Below, piece after piece: positions 1 to 12,636 of a stretch of 64,000 bases of DNA. Under the pieces are notes generated by a model, which was not told the origin of the DNA, did no database searches, and saw nothing but the letters and a program-made list of their open reading frames with translations. The position numbers and the translations under genes were made by a program. Positions within the stretch are counted from its first letter, which is position 1. Each line of letters begins with the position of its first letter. Origin of the DNA: Rhea pennata (Eukaryota > Chordata > Aves > Rheiformes > Rheidae). The stretch covers positions 17,266,899 to 17,330,898 of the forward strand of contig NC_084678.1 in NCBI RefSeq assembly GCF_028389875.1, given 5' to 3'.

Positions 1-59
1 GGTGGGGCGCCCCGCGGCGCTCGGGGGGCTTTGCGCGGCCGGTCGGGGGCGGCGGGCGC

Positions 60-3028
60 CTAGGGCTGGGAGGCGCCCGGGGCGCCGACGGAGCGGCAGC
101 CGATCCGGCGGATGGAGTGCAGGGCCACGGTGCAGCAGCCGCGCAGCAGCGAGCTGATGTTGTAGACGGGCTGGCCCTGCCGGCGCTGCGAGCGGCACAG
201 CCAGGCCACCGTGGGCACCGCCGGCACCACCACCGCCAGCAGATCCACCAGGAAGTGGCGGCTCCAGTAGCTCTTGGACGGGGCCGCGTCGCGGCTCGTC
301 TCCGCCGCCGCCTCCTCGTCCGCGCCGCACGCGATGGCCACGGGCTGGCTGCCGCCGCGGGGCTGGTGCACGGCCGGGTTGCGGCAGGCCGGTCCCGGGC
401 CGTCCTGCTTGCCGGCCCCCGCCTCGGCCCCGGCGTCCAGGGCCGCCAGGTCTGCGGCCCCGGGGAAGTTTGGCGGCTCGGCGCCGGGCGGGAGGTCTTC
501 CATTTCGGACACCCAGGCTGAAGTGGGGCTCCCCAAGCTGCAAGCCTGGGACTTCATCACCTTCTCCAGGAGGGTGTCCAGGTCGGGCTGGTAGTGCAGC
601 AAGTCCGTCTGGATGGCGCGCTCCTGCATGCAGCTGGCCTGCACGCCGGCCTCCACGCCGGCCCGCGCGCCCAGCAGCTTCTCGTAGGTGCCGCTGGCGG
701 GGAGCCGGGCGGGGGGCTCGCGGGGCCCGGCCCCCTCGGCGCGGGGCTCCGGCCAGTCCGTGCGGCTCGGCGCCTCGTCGGCGTTGGCGAAGCCGCTGTC
801 GGCCCCCTCGTCCGCCGAGATGGTCTGCGAGCCGCCGTTGCGGTCGCCGGCCGCCTGGTCGCTCAGCTTGGTGTAGGTGGAGCTGCGGGTGAGGGAGCGG
901 GCGGGCGAGCCCCCCGCCGACTCGCCGGCCCCCTCCTCCTTCGGCGCCCCGTTCTGCGCCAGCTCCATGCTGTGCAGCAGCGTCTCCAGCTTCTTGTTCT
1001 GGATGTTGATGTCCACGAAGTACTTCTGGAGCCCCTTGTCCTTCTCCATCAGGTTGTTCTTCACCGTGTCGATGACCTGCTTCAGCTGCTTGATCTCCTT
1101 GCGGGCCTCCTTCAGCGCCAGCTGGGCCTCCACGCGGTGGCACTCCTCCTCGATCCAGTCCTCCTGCATCCGCGACAGCTGCGTTTTCAGGTCCTCGATC
1201 TCGGCATCTCTGCAACAGACGGACAGGTCGGGGGATCGGCGGGAGAGGGGAGGCGCGCCGGAGGCCCCGCGGCAAGGGAGAGCCTACGGCGCCCACGACC
1301 CGCGGCCCCCCCGGGCCAGCGCTCACCTGTCCTGCAGCCGCTCCTGCGTGTCCTTCAGCCGGGCCTTCAGGTGCCTAATGCAGACCTCCTTCTGCTGCAG
1401 GGGCGTGAGGTACTGCTCCGGCGTCGGGGGCTTGATGCCGTGGTTGTCGCTGCACAGGTTGTACTTGGCAGGCCGCCTGCGGAGACACGGCGGTCACGGC
1501 CCCCTCCAGCCGCGGGGGGGGGGGGGGGGCTCGCTGCCCCGCGTGCGCGTGGACCGCAGGGGACCGGAGGGGCCGAATTCCCCTCGGAGCATCCCGGAGG
1601 GGAAGCACAGAAGCTGCCCTGGACGCCTGGAGACGCGGGGACTCGCGCCCAGGGAGAGCAGGGCAGGTGGGGGCTGCACCGGCACAGCTCACGTCTCTGG
1701 CCCAATGCCCGGGGCAGCGCAACAGGCGCAGGGTGCCCAGGGATGGGTGGAAGAGCTGCTGCTCCAGGGCCACACGTCCGGGCTGGGCCGGCAGCAGTGC
1801 GGGGCACACGGAGAGCTGCAGGAAGCCTGAAACCTTCGTGCATCGTGGCGGGGAGGCCCAAGCCCCGCCGTGCGTCGCGGCGGGGCGTCCTTAAACCCCG
1901 TGCGGCGCGGCAGGAAGGCACAAACCTCCTGCGCGCCACGGCAGGGGAGCCCCCGAGCCCGCACACCGCGGGCGGGCAGCCCCGAGCCCCGTGCGCTGCA
2001 GCACAACGGCCCCGAGCCCCGCGCACGCGCCAGCGCGGCGCCAAGCCCCCGTGCCCCGCGGCGGGGCAGCCCGGCAGCGCCGGCTCCGACCCGGCCAGGC
2101 ACCCGAGCAACGCGCCGGGAGGAGCCGGGCGGCTTCGTGCCACCCCCCGGCAGCGGGGCGGCTGCCCGGTGCCCGCGCCGGCGCGCCCGCCTTCCCCGAG
2201 GGGCCCTCCGAAGCGGCTCTGCGGCCGGCGCCGGTTACCTCGGCGTGGGGCTGCTGTCGCTGCCCTTGCAGGAGCCCGAGTTGCTGCTGCTGCTCAGCGA
2301 GGAGGTGCCGTAGGTGTCCCTCCCGGGGGGCGAGGGGCGCCTGGAGGCAGGGAGAAGAGGCTGCGTCTCAGGCCGAGTGGCGGAGGGCGCCGAAGACTTA
2401 AAGAAGGAGGCAAAGCCACTCCGTCCATAGACCCCGCGGCTGCCGGCCACCGCGCCGGGAACGCACAAGACAAAAGGACAAAACAAACAGCAGGGATCAA
2501 AATGGCACTGGCACCGGCACGGCACGGCACGGCCGTCCCCGGCAGGCTGCGGCCGCGGGCGAGCGCGGAGGCAGGGCCGGGCGGGCCCCGCTCCGGCGCC
2601 CCGGGGATGCCGCTGCAGCCCCCCGGCCCCGTGACGCCCCTTTTCTCCAGCTTATCAGCTGCCGGAGAGTTTTTCTGCGGGCTAAGGTGCTTCCCGGCTT
2701 TGCTGCCCTCGAGCCCGGCAGCCGCACCCCGGGCGCCGGGCGCGGGGATCTCCGCCAACGCCGCCAGCTGCCGCGGCGGGGAGAGGGACGGGGCGAAGCA
2801 CGTGCCTGGGCGGCTGCAGGCACGACCGGGGCAAGCGCTGCGCAGCGGCCGGGCACGTGCAACGGGGCGCCCAGCAGCCGCCGGCGGCCGTCGCGCCGCG
2901 CCGCCAAGGGCCCCCCACCCCGGGAGAAGCGCTACGCCGGCTCCGGCGCGCGCTGCCGGTGGCGAGAGGCAGAAGCATATTCACCTTCGCGAGCCGGTGG
3001 AAGAACGCCTGCTCCCCGGCAGAGACAT
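60..3028 (-). CDS. SNPH: Syntaphilin, four coding exons, complete CDS
   Basis: Coding exons on the minus strand are 2985-3028, 2239-2340, 1327-1476 and 60-1209, with AG/GT borders and continuous phase (481 aa; the human protein is about 494). The start at 3028 gives MSLPGSRRSSTGSRR, the conserved vertebrate N-terminus. Exon 2 encodes the Ser-rich stretch TYGTSSLSSSSNSGS. Exon 3 and the start of exon 4 encode a long Lys/Glu/Leu coiled coil, including KKLETLLHSMELAQNG, about residues 75-190. A low-complexity Gly/Ala/Pro region follows, then a C-terminal membrane segment near residues 417-437 (HFLVDLLAVVVPAVPTVAWL) and a second hydrophobic stretch. In the known family the protein sits on the outer mitochondrial membrane, docks axonal mitochondria to microtubules and binds syntaxin-1. 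The 3' UTR lies mostly outside the window. Very GC-rich, like its surroundings. Assignment is firm; exon ends are by eye. Confidence 0.95.
1514..1529. repeat. Poly-G run (G16)
   Basis: A run of 16 G lies in the SNPH intron between the exons at 1327-1476 and 2239-2340, just 5' of the former in transcript sense, where it reads as poly-C and could serve as part of the polypyrimidine tract. Likely to be miscounted in sequencing. Confidence 0.8.
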
Positions 3029-6000
3029 TGCAGCGGCGCCGCAGGTCCTGGCCGCGGGACCAACCGGTGCTTCAGCTGCGGAGGTAACGGAGAGAGGCGG
3101 TGAAGGCAGGGCACCGCCGCGCGCGGGAACGGGCAGCGCGCGCCGCGCCGCCGGGGAGGCTGCCCCGGCGGGGAGGCATCGCCGCAGGCCCGCGGGCGGC
3201 GGGGACGGCCCTGGCGACACGCGAACGCTGCCCCGCGGCGGTTGCTGTGCCCTCCCCAAGCTGCCCTGCGCTCCCGCATTTTATTAACTAAGTCCAAATC
3301 ACCCGTTCGCCAGTGAAATCAGGTGATCAAACACAGTCCTCGCACGATGCTGCAGGAGCAGCCAGTCTCCTACGAAACCCAGCTCTTGTTTTCCTCTACA
3401 TAAATAGGCCAGATCCAGAGACCTGCAGGCGGCTGGGGCTGCTCGAGCAGGACGCTGCAGAGGAGAGAAAACCCGAATCCGAGCGCCGCTGGTGCACGAG
3501 CCGGCGCCGGAGCGATGCCCCCGCGCCCGGGCGCGCTCGCAGGCTGCCAGGGCGGGGGACGGTGCAGGGTCTCCTGTCCCGTCCCGTCGGCCCCGAGCTG
3601 GTTCGAGCTGCCGGCGTTTGCCCCAGATTTTGGCTGCTTCAGCTGCCAACCAGCTGGCGGGCGACGGGTGACGCCAAGGGCTGCAGGGTGGAAACGCCGG
3701 GAGAGGACCCGCGGCGGGGGGGGGGGGTGCTCGGGGGGCGGGAAGGCGTCCGGCCCTGCCTGCCGGGTAAAAGCCGCAGGAGCGACAGCGCGCAGGGCTG
3801 GGCGGCGGCTAAGGCAGCACCGTGAATCAGCACCGGGCGCGCGAGAGCCGAGCGCGGTCGGCGAGGAGCCCTCCCTGCAGCAGAGCCGCGCCGCGGGGCC
3901 ACCACGCGTTGCACGGTGCTGGCCCACGCGGCCGGAGCAGTCCCGGGCTGCCTCTGCCCCCTGCTCTGCCCCGGTCGCAGCAGGTCCCTTCGCTCGCGAA
4001 GATGCTCTGCTGGGAGGGAGCCCTTCGCGCCGGCTCGGGGCTGACGCGGCACCGAGCAAGTGCCGGAAGGGGGGGGAGCGTGGCCGTGCCGGCAGGGCCC
4101 CCGTGCCGGTTAGCACCGTGCCGGGGCACCCGCGCGCGGCCCCTCGGTGCCTCCCGCCGGCACCCCGCGGCCTCGGTGGGGAAGCACACCTCCTCCTCCT
4201 CCTCCTCCTCCTCCTGCCCGTGCTGCAGGCTGCCCAGGAAAGCTGCGCTAGACAGACTTCTCACTGAAGCTAACAACACCCGCGCCCACGTGCTGCACCG
4301 CTGCTTCAGACTCTGCGCCTAAAGGCGAAGGTAATCCCCCACCCGCACGCTCAGGGGCATCGGGGTACGTATTTAGAGCAAAGGGAGCCTGGCCGTGCAA
4401 GCGCAAGGAAATCCAACGTCATCTTAGCGCAGCTGAAACGCAGGAAAGGACCAAGCAGAAGGGACGTCTCCTTCCCGCGCGCTCCGTCCCAAGCCGCCGC
4501 CGCGGGCCGAGGGCAGAGCCCTTCCCACGGGGACACAAGGCGCCGGGGAGCTCTTCGCTGAAGGCACCGAGGGGATTTTCGGGCTCGCAGGCGGTTTCTG
4601 CCGCGGCCGCTCGGCCGTTAGGCATCAGGAGGAACGCGCCGGGGGGGGGACGGGAGGCGTTCGAAGATAAGTAACGGAGCCGCTGCCGGGGAGCGCCAAG
4701 AGATGCAGCAGCAATTGGCAAAATCCAGGAAAGCATCTAATGGACGGGGCGCCAGGGAAGAGCCGGAGCAAAGCCGCAAGGACAAACAGAAACGCAGAAA
4801 CCCCGCGGACGCGGCCGGGCGGAGAGCGCGGCGCAGGGCCGCGGCGCCGGGGAGGCGAGCAGGCAGCTCCCAGCAGCGGCCCGAGGCTGGAGCGAGCCCC
4901 TGGAAACGACCGCCGAGAGCCGCGGCCGCGCGCGGGGAAACCCCCGGCGCGGGAGCCCCGCGGAGCGCCGCGCCGCGCCGGGAGCTCGCGGCCGGCAGAC
5001 CCACGCCGTGCCGAGGACGAATAAAATTAAAAGACGAGGATCCGGGTGGAAGATGGAAGCTCTGCTGCGTGACGGAGACGTGGCCGAAACTTTCGCACCC
5101 CGGCAGCGGCGGTTCTGCAGCCGGACGGTCTCAGAGGGGCAGCGGCGGCCGGGGCCGGACTCGCCCCGCCGGCTCGGCTCTTCCCGGCTGCCCAGCGAGG
5201 CGACTCCTCGCGTGTTCGGCAGGCTGCGGCGGGTCCCGCAGCGCCAACACGCCGCAGCTGATCTGCCAGCCCCAGGAAGGGCGCGTTTGCAAGCTGGCGC
5301 TCACGGCGGCCTGACGGACATCCAGTGACGCGAACGGATTTCCACCGCTTCGTTTTAGTCTCTTCCGCACAGCAAGGCATCCGAGGAATATTTTGCAGGA
5401 CGCAGAAAAAGCACGAGAAAATCCCATCCGATTGCTACCGAGCTGACGGCAAGGGCGCCCGGCACCTCGGCCCCTCCGGCACGGCACGGCACGGCACGCG
5501 CCCTGGCCCGGGCGCATTCCCCTTTGCCAGCGCTGGGAGATGCGGCTCGTCCTGCACGGAAACGGAGCCAAAGGACTCTCGGTCAGAGCCCTGCAATGAG
5601 CTCGGTGAAGCCTCTGCTGCTTCCTCAGCTCTTTCCACCGGGTTTTTTTTTTTGCTAACGCAGGCTCTCAGGTTCGCTGCCGTGAGCTCCCGAGACATCT
5701 CGCTTTACGGCGGCGCGGTTTCAGCGAGACGCGCTGCCGCTGGGCTGCGCCGCCCGCTCATCCCGCGCTTCGCGAGGCTGCGCCGGGATCACGCCGCGTT
5801 CACCTCCCCCGTTGGCAGGGCCGGAGAAAACCGCTGAGCTTGCGGCAGCGGGGCCGGAGCAGGGCGGCCGGGCTCAGCCCCGGCGCGGCGCGCGCTCGCC
5901 GGCTGCGCTGTTTCTCCTAGCGAACCTGGACAGTTGTTATGTTTTCCTGAACACAGCGTTAACAGACTACCTCTGCGGTGCATCACCCACGCAAGGCCCT

Positions 6001-8043
6001 AAATGGAGCTGCAAGACGGCCTTAAACGGGGCCAGGGCTGAAAATAGCTCACAAACAGCGGCGGCGTGGGAGGCGCCGAGCCGAGGTCCCGAGCGCCGCG
6101 TGCGGGACGGGAGGTGCCCGCTCAGCCTCCCAAACCTAGTCCTAAAACCACGAAGAGACTCGAGGCTCCACAAAGGTCTGGGAGAGCAGCAGGCTCCGGA
6201 GGACGGCAGCGACCCCAGGACGGGTCCGAGGGCCCGGGCGGCGCTTGGGCGGCAGCGGAAAGCGCCTCTTTCCCTGCCCGCTGCGGGGTTGCTCCCCGGG
6301 CCAGCGGCTGTCGGTCACTGCTCCACCCGCATTACCGCCCTGCCCGGCTGCGAGCGGACACGGGCTCTGGAGGAAACTCTTCAAGCCGCACCCGAGGCCA
6401 GTCTGATGCCCACTTTGTTTCATGCCTCCCGGACCGCTTCTCCCAGGATTAAGGGCCACTGCGCTCCCGTCTGGCGGTTTCCAAGGAAGCGGCGATACTT
6501 CCAAGGGGCTTGTAAAACACTGCTCTCCGAAGGCACGCTCTGCCCGGCGGACACGATCTCCGCGGAAAAGCGGGCAGACCTTCACCTGCGCGTCGGGCAA
6601 AGGCAGGCGCTCTGGTTTTAGTCAGAGCACAGTGCTCTGGGCAAGAGCAGAGACAAAACACACAGGACGTTTATGCAACAGCACCAGAAAATCAATTTTG
6701 CTAAGAGTTGTTGCAACACCCCTAATGACATACTGGAGTATTCTCTTGTATTCTCGTTTGCCGTGAGATGCCGAGTTTACACTCAGAGATTACAGCAGAA
6801 CAGAGACCATCAGAAGGACTGGGGTTTTGCAGCTCAGTTTTCCAGCTGGTCTGGCCCCAGGGCTGCGGGGAGAGGCACCGTGTCCCCCTCCCCTTGGGAC
6901 GGGGAAGCCCAGCTGCATGACCCCAGGCGTGCGGTGCGACCCTGCACGGTGCTGCACGTCCTCCTTGGAGCGGGATGGCTCAGGTCATCCCCTTTTCCCA
7001 AGCCCTTGAAGGCTACTTTGCTGCAAACCTAGCAGGCCCACAACGGCATTTGTGCAGCGCGTGGTACCTCTTAGCACACACTAAGGCTCCCAACTAGCCC
7101 GAATATATATATTTTTTTCTTGCTGGAGCCTCTTCAGAGGTGGAGGTACACAGGGAAAAGAGCTTCATGACAAATACTTTAGCAGCAGCGGGAACAGTTA
7201 TAACAAGAGCAGGAGCAGGCTCTCTGGGATCCAGACCTCACAGTCCCAGGGGAGCCTGGAGAGACTGGCTATTTGAAGATGGAAGCGCAAGTACTCTATA
7301 GAGAGGCCATACCATACTGTGCTGCCTGGGAGCAGGTTCAGGCCTGGCAAGTAGAAAGAAGAGACAGCTCCTTTGGGATATGAACGCAGAAACATGGAAG
7401 AAAAATTCACCTTTTGGCACAACAGCTACTCCTCCCCTGCACGCACACGCACGCAGCCTCAGCAGCGGTGGAAGTAGGTCTCTTAACCACAACCCACCTT
7501 GAATCTCGGCTGGGAAAGACGGTGGTCACGGAGGATTAGCGCTAGGTCTCTCCACCGCTGTAACGTCCTACTTTAACAGCGTGCCAAATCTCCCATCGCA
7601 GCCTGCTGCAAAGCTTTCGGCTGCCCAGGCACAGACATTGCCCCCTTCTGAACCCGAGACAGAGAGAGAACCTCACGGACCACAGAGACTGCTGAAGCCC
7701 TGAAGAACATTATTTTCACCTTCTAGCACAAGGTCATGACACAGCAGACACGTTACCAAGAGAAGGGTGGGGACACTGGTGTTTTATAGGCATAACAAAT
7801 GCACAGCAGCGGGTTTGTGCGTGACAACCAGTGAGCACTGACCTTGCGGGGAGAAGAAAAAAGGAACACGCAGCTCATCAATCAGCTCGTGTATTTTTTG
7901 AATCCCCTTGGAGATGCAGCATTAAGCTATTAAATAATAAAGCCTCGGTTGCAGAGCGGCTCCAGCTTCCGCAGCGCCCCGTGGTGCTGGGAGGCGCACT
8001 GGGACTCCGTGCGAGCAGGCGCAGGGTTGATGCGCGCGGTGAG
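3029..8043. other. CpG-rich sequence upstream of SNPH, no gene seen
   Basis: GC-rich DNA from 3.0 to about 6.6 kb, then mixed composition to 8.0 kb. Many open frames exist in all six frames, as expected where stop codons are rare. None shows a recognisable domain or splice-consistent continuation. It probably holds 5' UTR exon and regulatory sequence for SNPH, whose first coding exon is at 2985-3028; a (TCC)n run sits at 4190-4215. E-box cores (CACGTG) lie near 2800 and 2854, just inside the gene. No promoter can be placed with confidence. Confidence 0.5.
4190..4215. repeat. (TCC)n microsatellite
   Basis: About eight to nine perfect TCC copies in the CpG-rich region upstream of SNPH. Confidence 0.85.
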
Positions 8044-8415
8044 GGTCTGGTGCACGCGATCTGGGGAACACGACGGAGGTCTGGAGCACGCAATGCAGGT
8101 CTGGGGCGTGCAGTGAAGGTCTGGGGCACGTCACCGTGGCCCGACGGTGCCACGTGGGACCGGTGCACGCACTGCAGGTCCGGGGCGTGCGATGCGGGTC
8201 CGGGGCGTGCGAGGTGGGTCTGGCGCACAGGGTGTGGCGAGCGTGACGTGCGTCCGGTGCACGGCGCGTGGGGCTGGCGCGCGCAACGCGGCCCGCCGGC
8301 CTGCGATGCGGACCTGGTACCCGAGCCGTGGGGCCGGCACCCGCGCGCGCCGTGGGTCCAGCAAGCGTGACACGCGCCCGGTGCCCACGGCGCGGGGCTG
8401 GCGCCTGCGCTGCGG
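8044..8415. repeat. Degenerate 20-bp minisatellite
   Basis: The stretch divides into 20-bp units such as GGTCTGGGGCGTGCAGTGAA and GGTCCGGGGCGTGCGATGCG, about 18 diverged copies with a few short units. It leaves long open frames on both strands that are repeat artefacts. It borders the CpG island at 8.4-9.06 kb. Confidence 0.7.
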
Positions 8416-8496
8416 GCCCCATCCTGCTCCCACCCCGCGCACCCCCGGGCCCGGAGCGGCTCCCGCGCCCGCAGCGTGCGGGGGGGCGGGGGAGGA

Positions 8497-8506
8497 ATGA
8501 GTCAGC
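8497..8506 (+). promoter_or_regulatory. NF-E2/AP-1-like site
   Basis: ATGAGTCAGC matches the NF-E2 form RTGA(C/G)TCAGC and contains the AP-1 core TGAGTCA. It lies inside the CpG island. Function is inferred from the match only. Confidence 0.4.
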
Positions 8507-8925
8507 GCGGCCGCGGAGGCCCGGCCGCCCCCGCCCGCGCTGCGCGCCCCGCGCCCCGCTCACCTGCGCGGGGCCCCGCGGGTGTCCGCGACGGCGGCGG
8601 CCTCAGCGACCTGCCGGGGAAGGGAGAGAGCGCGGCGGTGAGCGCCGGCTGCGCGGGGCGGGGCGCGCAGCGGGGCGCAACCCCCGCCCCGCTCCCTCCC
8701 CCGCCTCCAGCACCTGCGCCGGCCTCCATGGGCGCTGCGGGCGGCTCCGCGCGGCTCCGCGCAGCGCGGCGGTGCGGGGAGGGATGGAGGATGCAGGGAG
8801 GGACGGAGGATGGATAGCGGGTGGACGGAGGATGCAGGGAGGGAGGGAGGGCGGGAGGGATGAGCCTTGCAGCTGCGTAATTTGCAGCGCTCTCTGCGCT
8901 CTTAAAGCGACGGCGCAACTCCTCA

Positions 8926-8939
8926 GTTTCCATGGCAAC
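8926..8939. promoter_or_regulatory. Perfect RFX X-box
   Basis: GTTTCCATGGCAAC fits the 14-base RFX consensus GTHNYYATRRNAAC at every position, with both half sites intact. It lies at the right edge of the CpG island. RFX factors drive ciliary and neuronal genes; the target gene here is not known. Confidence 0.5.
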
Positions 8940-9776
8940 TGCCCGGGCCGGGGGCGCGGCGCGGCCCCAGCGCGCTCCCCCCGCCGGCGCGGGCGGCTCG
9001 GGGCCGCGCAGGCTGCCGCGCTCCCCTGCGCAGCCCTGCGGCAGCGGCCCCCGTGCGTTGTGCATGTCCATCAGATTTTATATATGTATATAAATATATA
9101 TTTATATTTAAAAGCTTCGCCCCGTCAGAGCCCAGTTTGGGTAGCGGTGCTGGAAGTGAGCACCAAACCGGAGCGTTGCGCTTGAATTCCCGCTGGTAAC
9201 CCCCCTGAGAGCGCGTGTCCGACCTCTCTCAGACAAATTCTGGTTACTCGTAATGCTACCTATGCATTTCCTTCTATAGCTATTAATTTACCTCTTCTAA
9301 CTTATTTCAAATGCAAACATGTAGGGCACAGCTGCTCAAGGTCTACCTGGACCCACTGAGTAACTTACTGTGGCCACTCGGCCAGAAGCAGTGTTTTGGC
9401 TCTATTTTTGCACTGGTAACCGTGGCTGAGAGGAATCAGCGGCTGCTGCAACATCCCTCAAGAGACCGGGAGAACCATAAAATGCTGTACATGCATGTAT
9501 ACCGACGTTACATCTGTGCATATAACAGCTAACATACACAAATGTACACATAAACTTAGGGAGGGAAAGCGTGTTCACCTGTTGGCAAGGTCAGCGTAGA
9601 GTTTACCCGTACGTTGGATCTGGATCAGACTCCAGTATCTCATCAGCCTTGATCTAGATTAAGAAACAAAACCCACATCTAAATATATGCAGCAAGTATG
9701 CAGATTTAGCCCATAATAGAAGTGTTATAATTCCTTTGCCTTTGCAAACTCTATTTATACAGCCCCAGACAGTTAT

Positions 9777-9998
9777 TTCAGAATTCTGACAACTCTATTC
9801 CGTAAACATATTCTATTCTTTCTTCCAGTATAATTTCCTGCAAGATTTTCACCTCATTTGTTCCAATATACAGATCATTTTCAATGTATAGAGATCCTGC
9901 CAATTTGTCTCTTATTTCTTGTAGTTTGCATGCTGTTTTCCTCCAGCCGCCCTTTGTTTCTGTATTTTCTGGTGGATAGGATGCATATCCTTTCTCCC
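9777..9998 (-). other. Exon-like open stretch, unidentified
   Basis: On the minus strand a good acceptor (TTTTCTTTTCAG) at 9999 is followed by about 73 open codons ending in TGA near 9777. The peptide is rich in Glu, Lys and Ile, for example GGWRKTACKLQEIRDKLAGS and NDLYIGTNEVKILQEIILEE. I do not recognise it. Upstream, 10483-10532 ends in a donor (AAAAAG|GTGAG) and joins in phase (WEYYDLVKR into EKGYASYPPENTE), but its own acceptor is poor. An alternative donor (AATGAG|GTGAAA) could lead to a second short open exon at about 9612-9658 (IKADEILESDPDPTYG). No start codon was found. It may be an exon of an unknown gene on the same strand as SNPH and RAD21L1, a decayed gene, or chance. Confidence 0.3.
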
Positions 9999-9999
9999 T

Positions 10000-12636
10000 G
10001 AAAAGAAAATTAATTAGTTATCACATCTGCTATCACTGTTACTCCTCCTGCCATTAAGGCAAAGGCAGATGTGGCAGTAGCAAGTCGCTTGGGTTTATGA
10101 GATGCACATTAGTTTCAGATATCTTGTGGGGCAGAAAAATGGTATGTTCTTCTCTCGCTGTCTTGCTTTTTGTTTTGTTTCCTTCCCAATCGCTTATGCA
10201 GCAATTTTTCTCTGTTTATATCACATACAGAATGCCTCAGGCCTAAGTTTCAAGTCTCCAACATTACCTCACCAATTCCTCCTCCTTGTAATATTTGGAT
10301 GTAGAGGAATGAAGGAATTACCACAAGACTTTTCCAGATACGGGGGAAATTGTTATTTTCCCCAATTTTTAAAAACAGTGCAAAGGATACTTCAGAAATA
10401 AGGAATAAGAGAGTCAATAACCATTGTTTTAAGTAAGATTACACTGAAGGGAACTTTAGGGGAAGGGGTGGAAAAACTCACCTTTTTACAAGGTCATAAT
10501 ATTCCCAAATTCTCAAAATCTTTGAGGTGACTTCTCACAGTTTTGTGTTTTAGTGTACAGCTCAGTTTCCCCTGATGCTGTGTAGTGTATTCTTTCTGGT
10601 TCGCACGGGAGAGCTGGGACTCCCCCAGAGACGTACCATGCTTTGGTGGTTAGGTCTTCTGTCTGGGAATGAAGGAGACATTTTCATTCCTCATTCTGCC
10701 ATTGGCCTGCTCCCAAGATGACAAACTCTAGATTTTTAGACTCAAGCATTTTCTCCAGCACAGATTGATACTCAGAATCTTAAATGAAACTGCCTGGCTA
10801 GCCCTCAAAGAAATGAAGAGAACAGGCCATTCTTAACCACAGTCACAGGCTAGGCAAAGTTTGTCTAGCATTTCTCCTGTTTGTGGCAGAAAAGGCAAAT
10901 ACGATTGCTTTTACAGAGGAGAAAAGGTCTCTGCATTTTACCAAAGAGGATCCTACACTCAGAAAAAGTAAAACCTCAGAGTACAATGGCAAAGACTTCC
11001 TACTGCCTATTTTACCAGCTATTCTGAAATGGAAAAAAGAAAAGCAAATTGAAACAAAAACTCCAGCCAGCCAACCAAAAACAAACAACAACAACAACAA
11101 CAAAAAAATCTCCCATCCATTTCTGCCCAGTTCAAAGTGATTAAGTAATTTTAAAATCTTTTTACTCATCTGAATAGACTCCTGGAAAGCAATAATAAGT
11201 GTTTCTCTTCTTCAGATTCTCTATACTCTATAGCGACGAATAATTTTATGCATGACATGGAAACAGCATATGTTAGCAGGACTAGACACTCAAAGAGTGT
11301 AACTAAAACTGATAAATATCTGGAAATTTAGAGTGCATGATAATATTCTCCAGCCTTTGAAATTTTAAGAAAAAATCACAGAAAATGCTGACTCTAAAAA
11401 GTCAAACCCAAACTACAAATAGATGGCTTCTGATTTTGATCCTTCAGAAAAAATACGAAAGAGCTAGAGACATCTTCTGTTTTCTGTTGATTTAATACTG
11501 AAGTATGTCAACATAAAACACAGTTACATTTTGTTTAAAGTATTAAGATTCACAAACATTCCATATTTAGTAACTTTAATGTAACTGCTTTATCCTACAT
11601 GAAAAACACTAACTTTACAACATGGAAATAGAAGTGTTAAAACTTTTTAAAAATTAGGTAAAAATGCAAAGAACTAATATCTCCATTTAAATAGGTCTAC
11701 ACATAAATAAAAAATAATCTTTATCTAAGCATGCTCCATGAGATCTAAAATTTCAGAGGTTAGGATTTCTTCCTGAAACATGTGCAACTCTTAAGGATAG
11801 CAGAACTTGTCTCAGCTTTAAAATACAAAAATTATGCTAGAGATAATAGCTCTCTAGACCTTAAAATATGAAATGTTGAACATTCTTGGAAAGCCATAAG
11901 ATTTTTAAATGGACTAGTGTTGCTGATAAACACAGTTTGACGGATTTTTCTTTACTGATGGTGTTAGTAGTAAACACACACAAGCCCTTCAGTTATTGAG
12001 TGAGCAGAACACATTATGTCTTCCAATAAACTACATGAGTTTCTAGAAACATGTTTGGGTTGTGGATCTGCATTAGATGAAAGGACTGCATGGTCCATTA
12101 AATGTGAACATTTGTTCTTTGTCTACATAGCCCAAGATCTCTAACAAAAGCATCAGTATTATCCAGCAATGCTGTGAAATTGTATATAACTCCCTTATGG
12201 ATCTTTTTTTTTTAAAAAAAAGAATAAACAGTGAAAAAGTTTGCTCTTTAGTTTAACAAAAATATTTTAAAAATAATTTAATCTCCAAAACTATACTCTA
12301 AGAAAGGTTTGAAAGAATTTTCATAAAAACCTTAAGAATGTAAATCTTGTGTGGAATATCTATTTTTAGCTGTCATTTACTAACAGAATAATTAACCATT
12401 CATTATATAAACATACATGTTAAAACTAAACATAATAATGAACACCTTGCTAACCAGTATTGAAGTAACACATCTGCACAAGTTTAGTTACTTTGCAGTT
12501 CTGAAGGGACAGACAAATGAAGGAGAGTTCTGCTTAGTTCACCATGGTTTGACAAGAATTTCAGTCAATTTTTCAGGGAAAAGATTTTCTGAAAAATTAA
12601 GGTTTTTTTAATAGCTTATCTGAATATTACATGATT
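10000..12636. other. AT-rich region 3' of RAD21L1, no firm gene
   Basis: Low-GC sequence between the RAD21L1 stop and the exon-like stretch at 9.8 kb. It should hold the RAD21L1 3' UTR. The only near-consensus poly(A) signal close to the stop is ATTAAA on the minus strand at 12277-12282; no AATAAA was seen nearby. An (AAC)n run lies at about 11086-11103. Confidence 0.4.

Larger units (their letters stand above)
8420..9060. promoter_or_regulatory. CpG island, candidate upstream promoter of SNPH
   Basis: Dense CpG sequence ending abruptly at an AT-rich stretch (TATATATGTATATAAATATA near 9081). It carries GC boxes, an NF-E2/AP-1 site, an RFX X-box and a short GGATGGAGGATGCAGGGA-type tandem repeat near 8775-8865. 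Because SNPH reads leftward and no other gene starts here, it is a candidate distal SNPH promoter, or a two-way promoter if the exon-like sequence near 9.8 kb belongs to a transcript. No start site can be fixed from sequence. Confidence 0.45.

Noticed and set aside
3824-3845. Possible REST/NRSF site (TCAGCACCGGG) upstream of SNPH
   Set aside because: Only the left half of the RE1 consensus matches; the right half (GGACAGCGCC) is absent.
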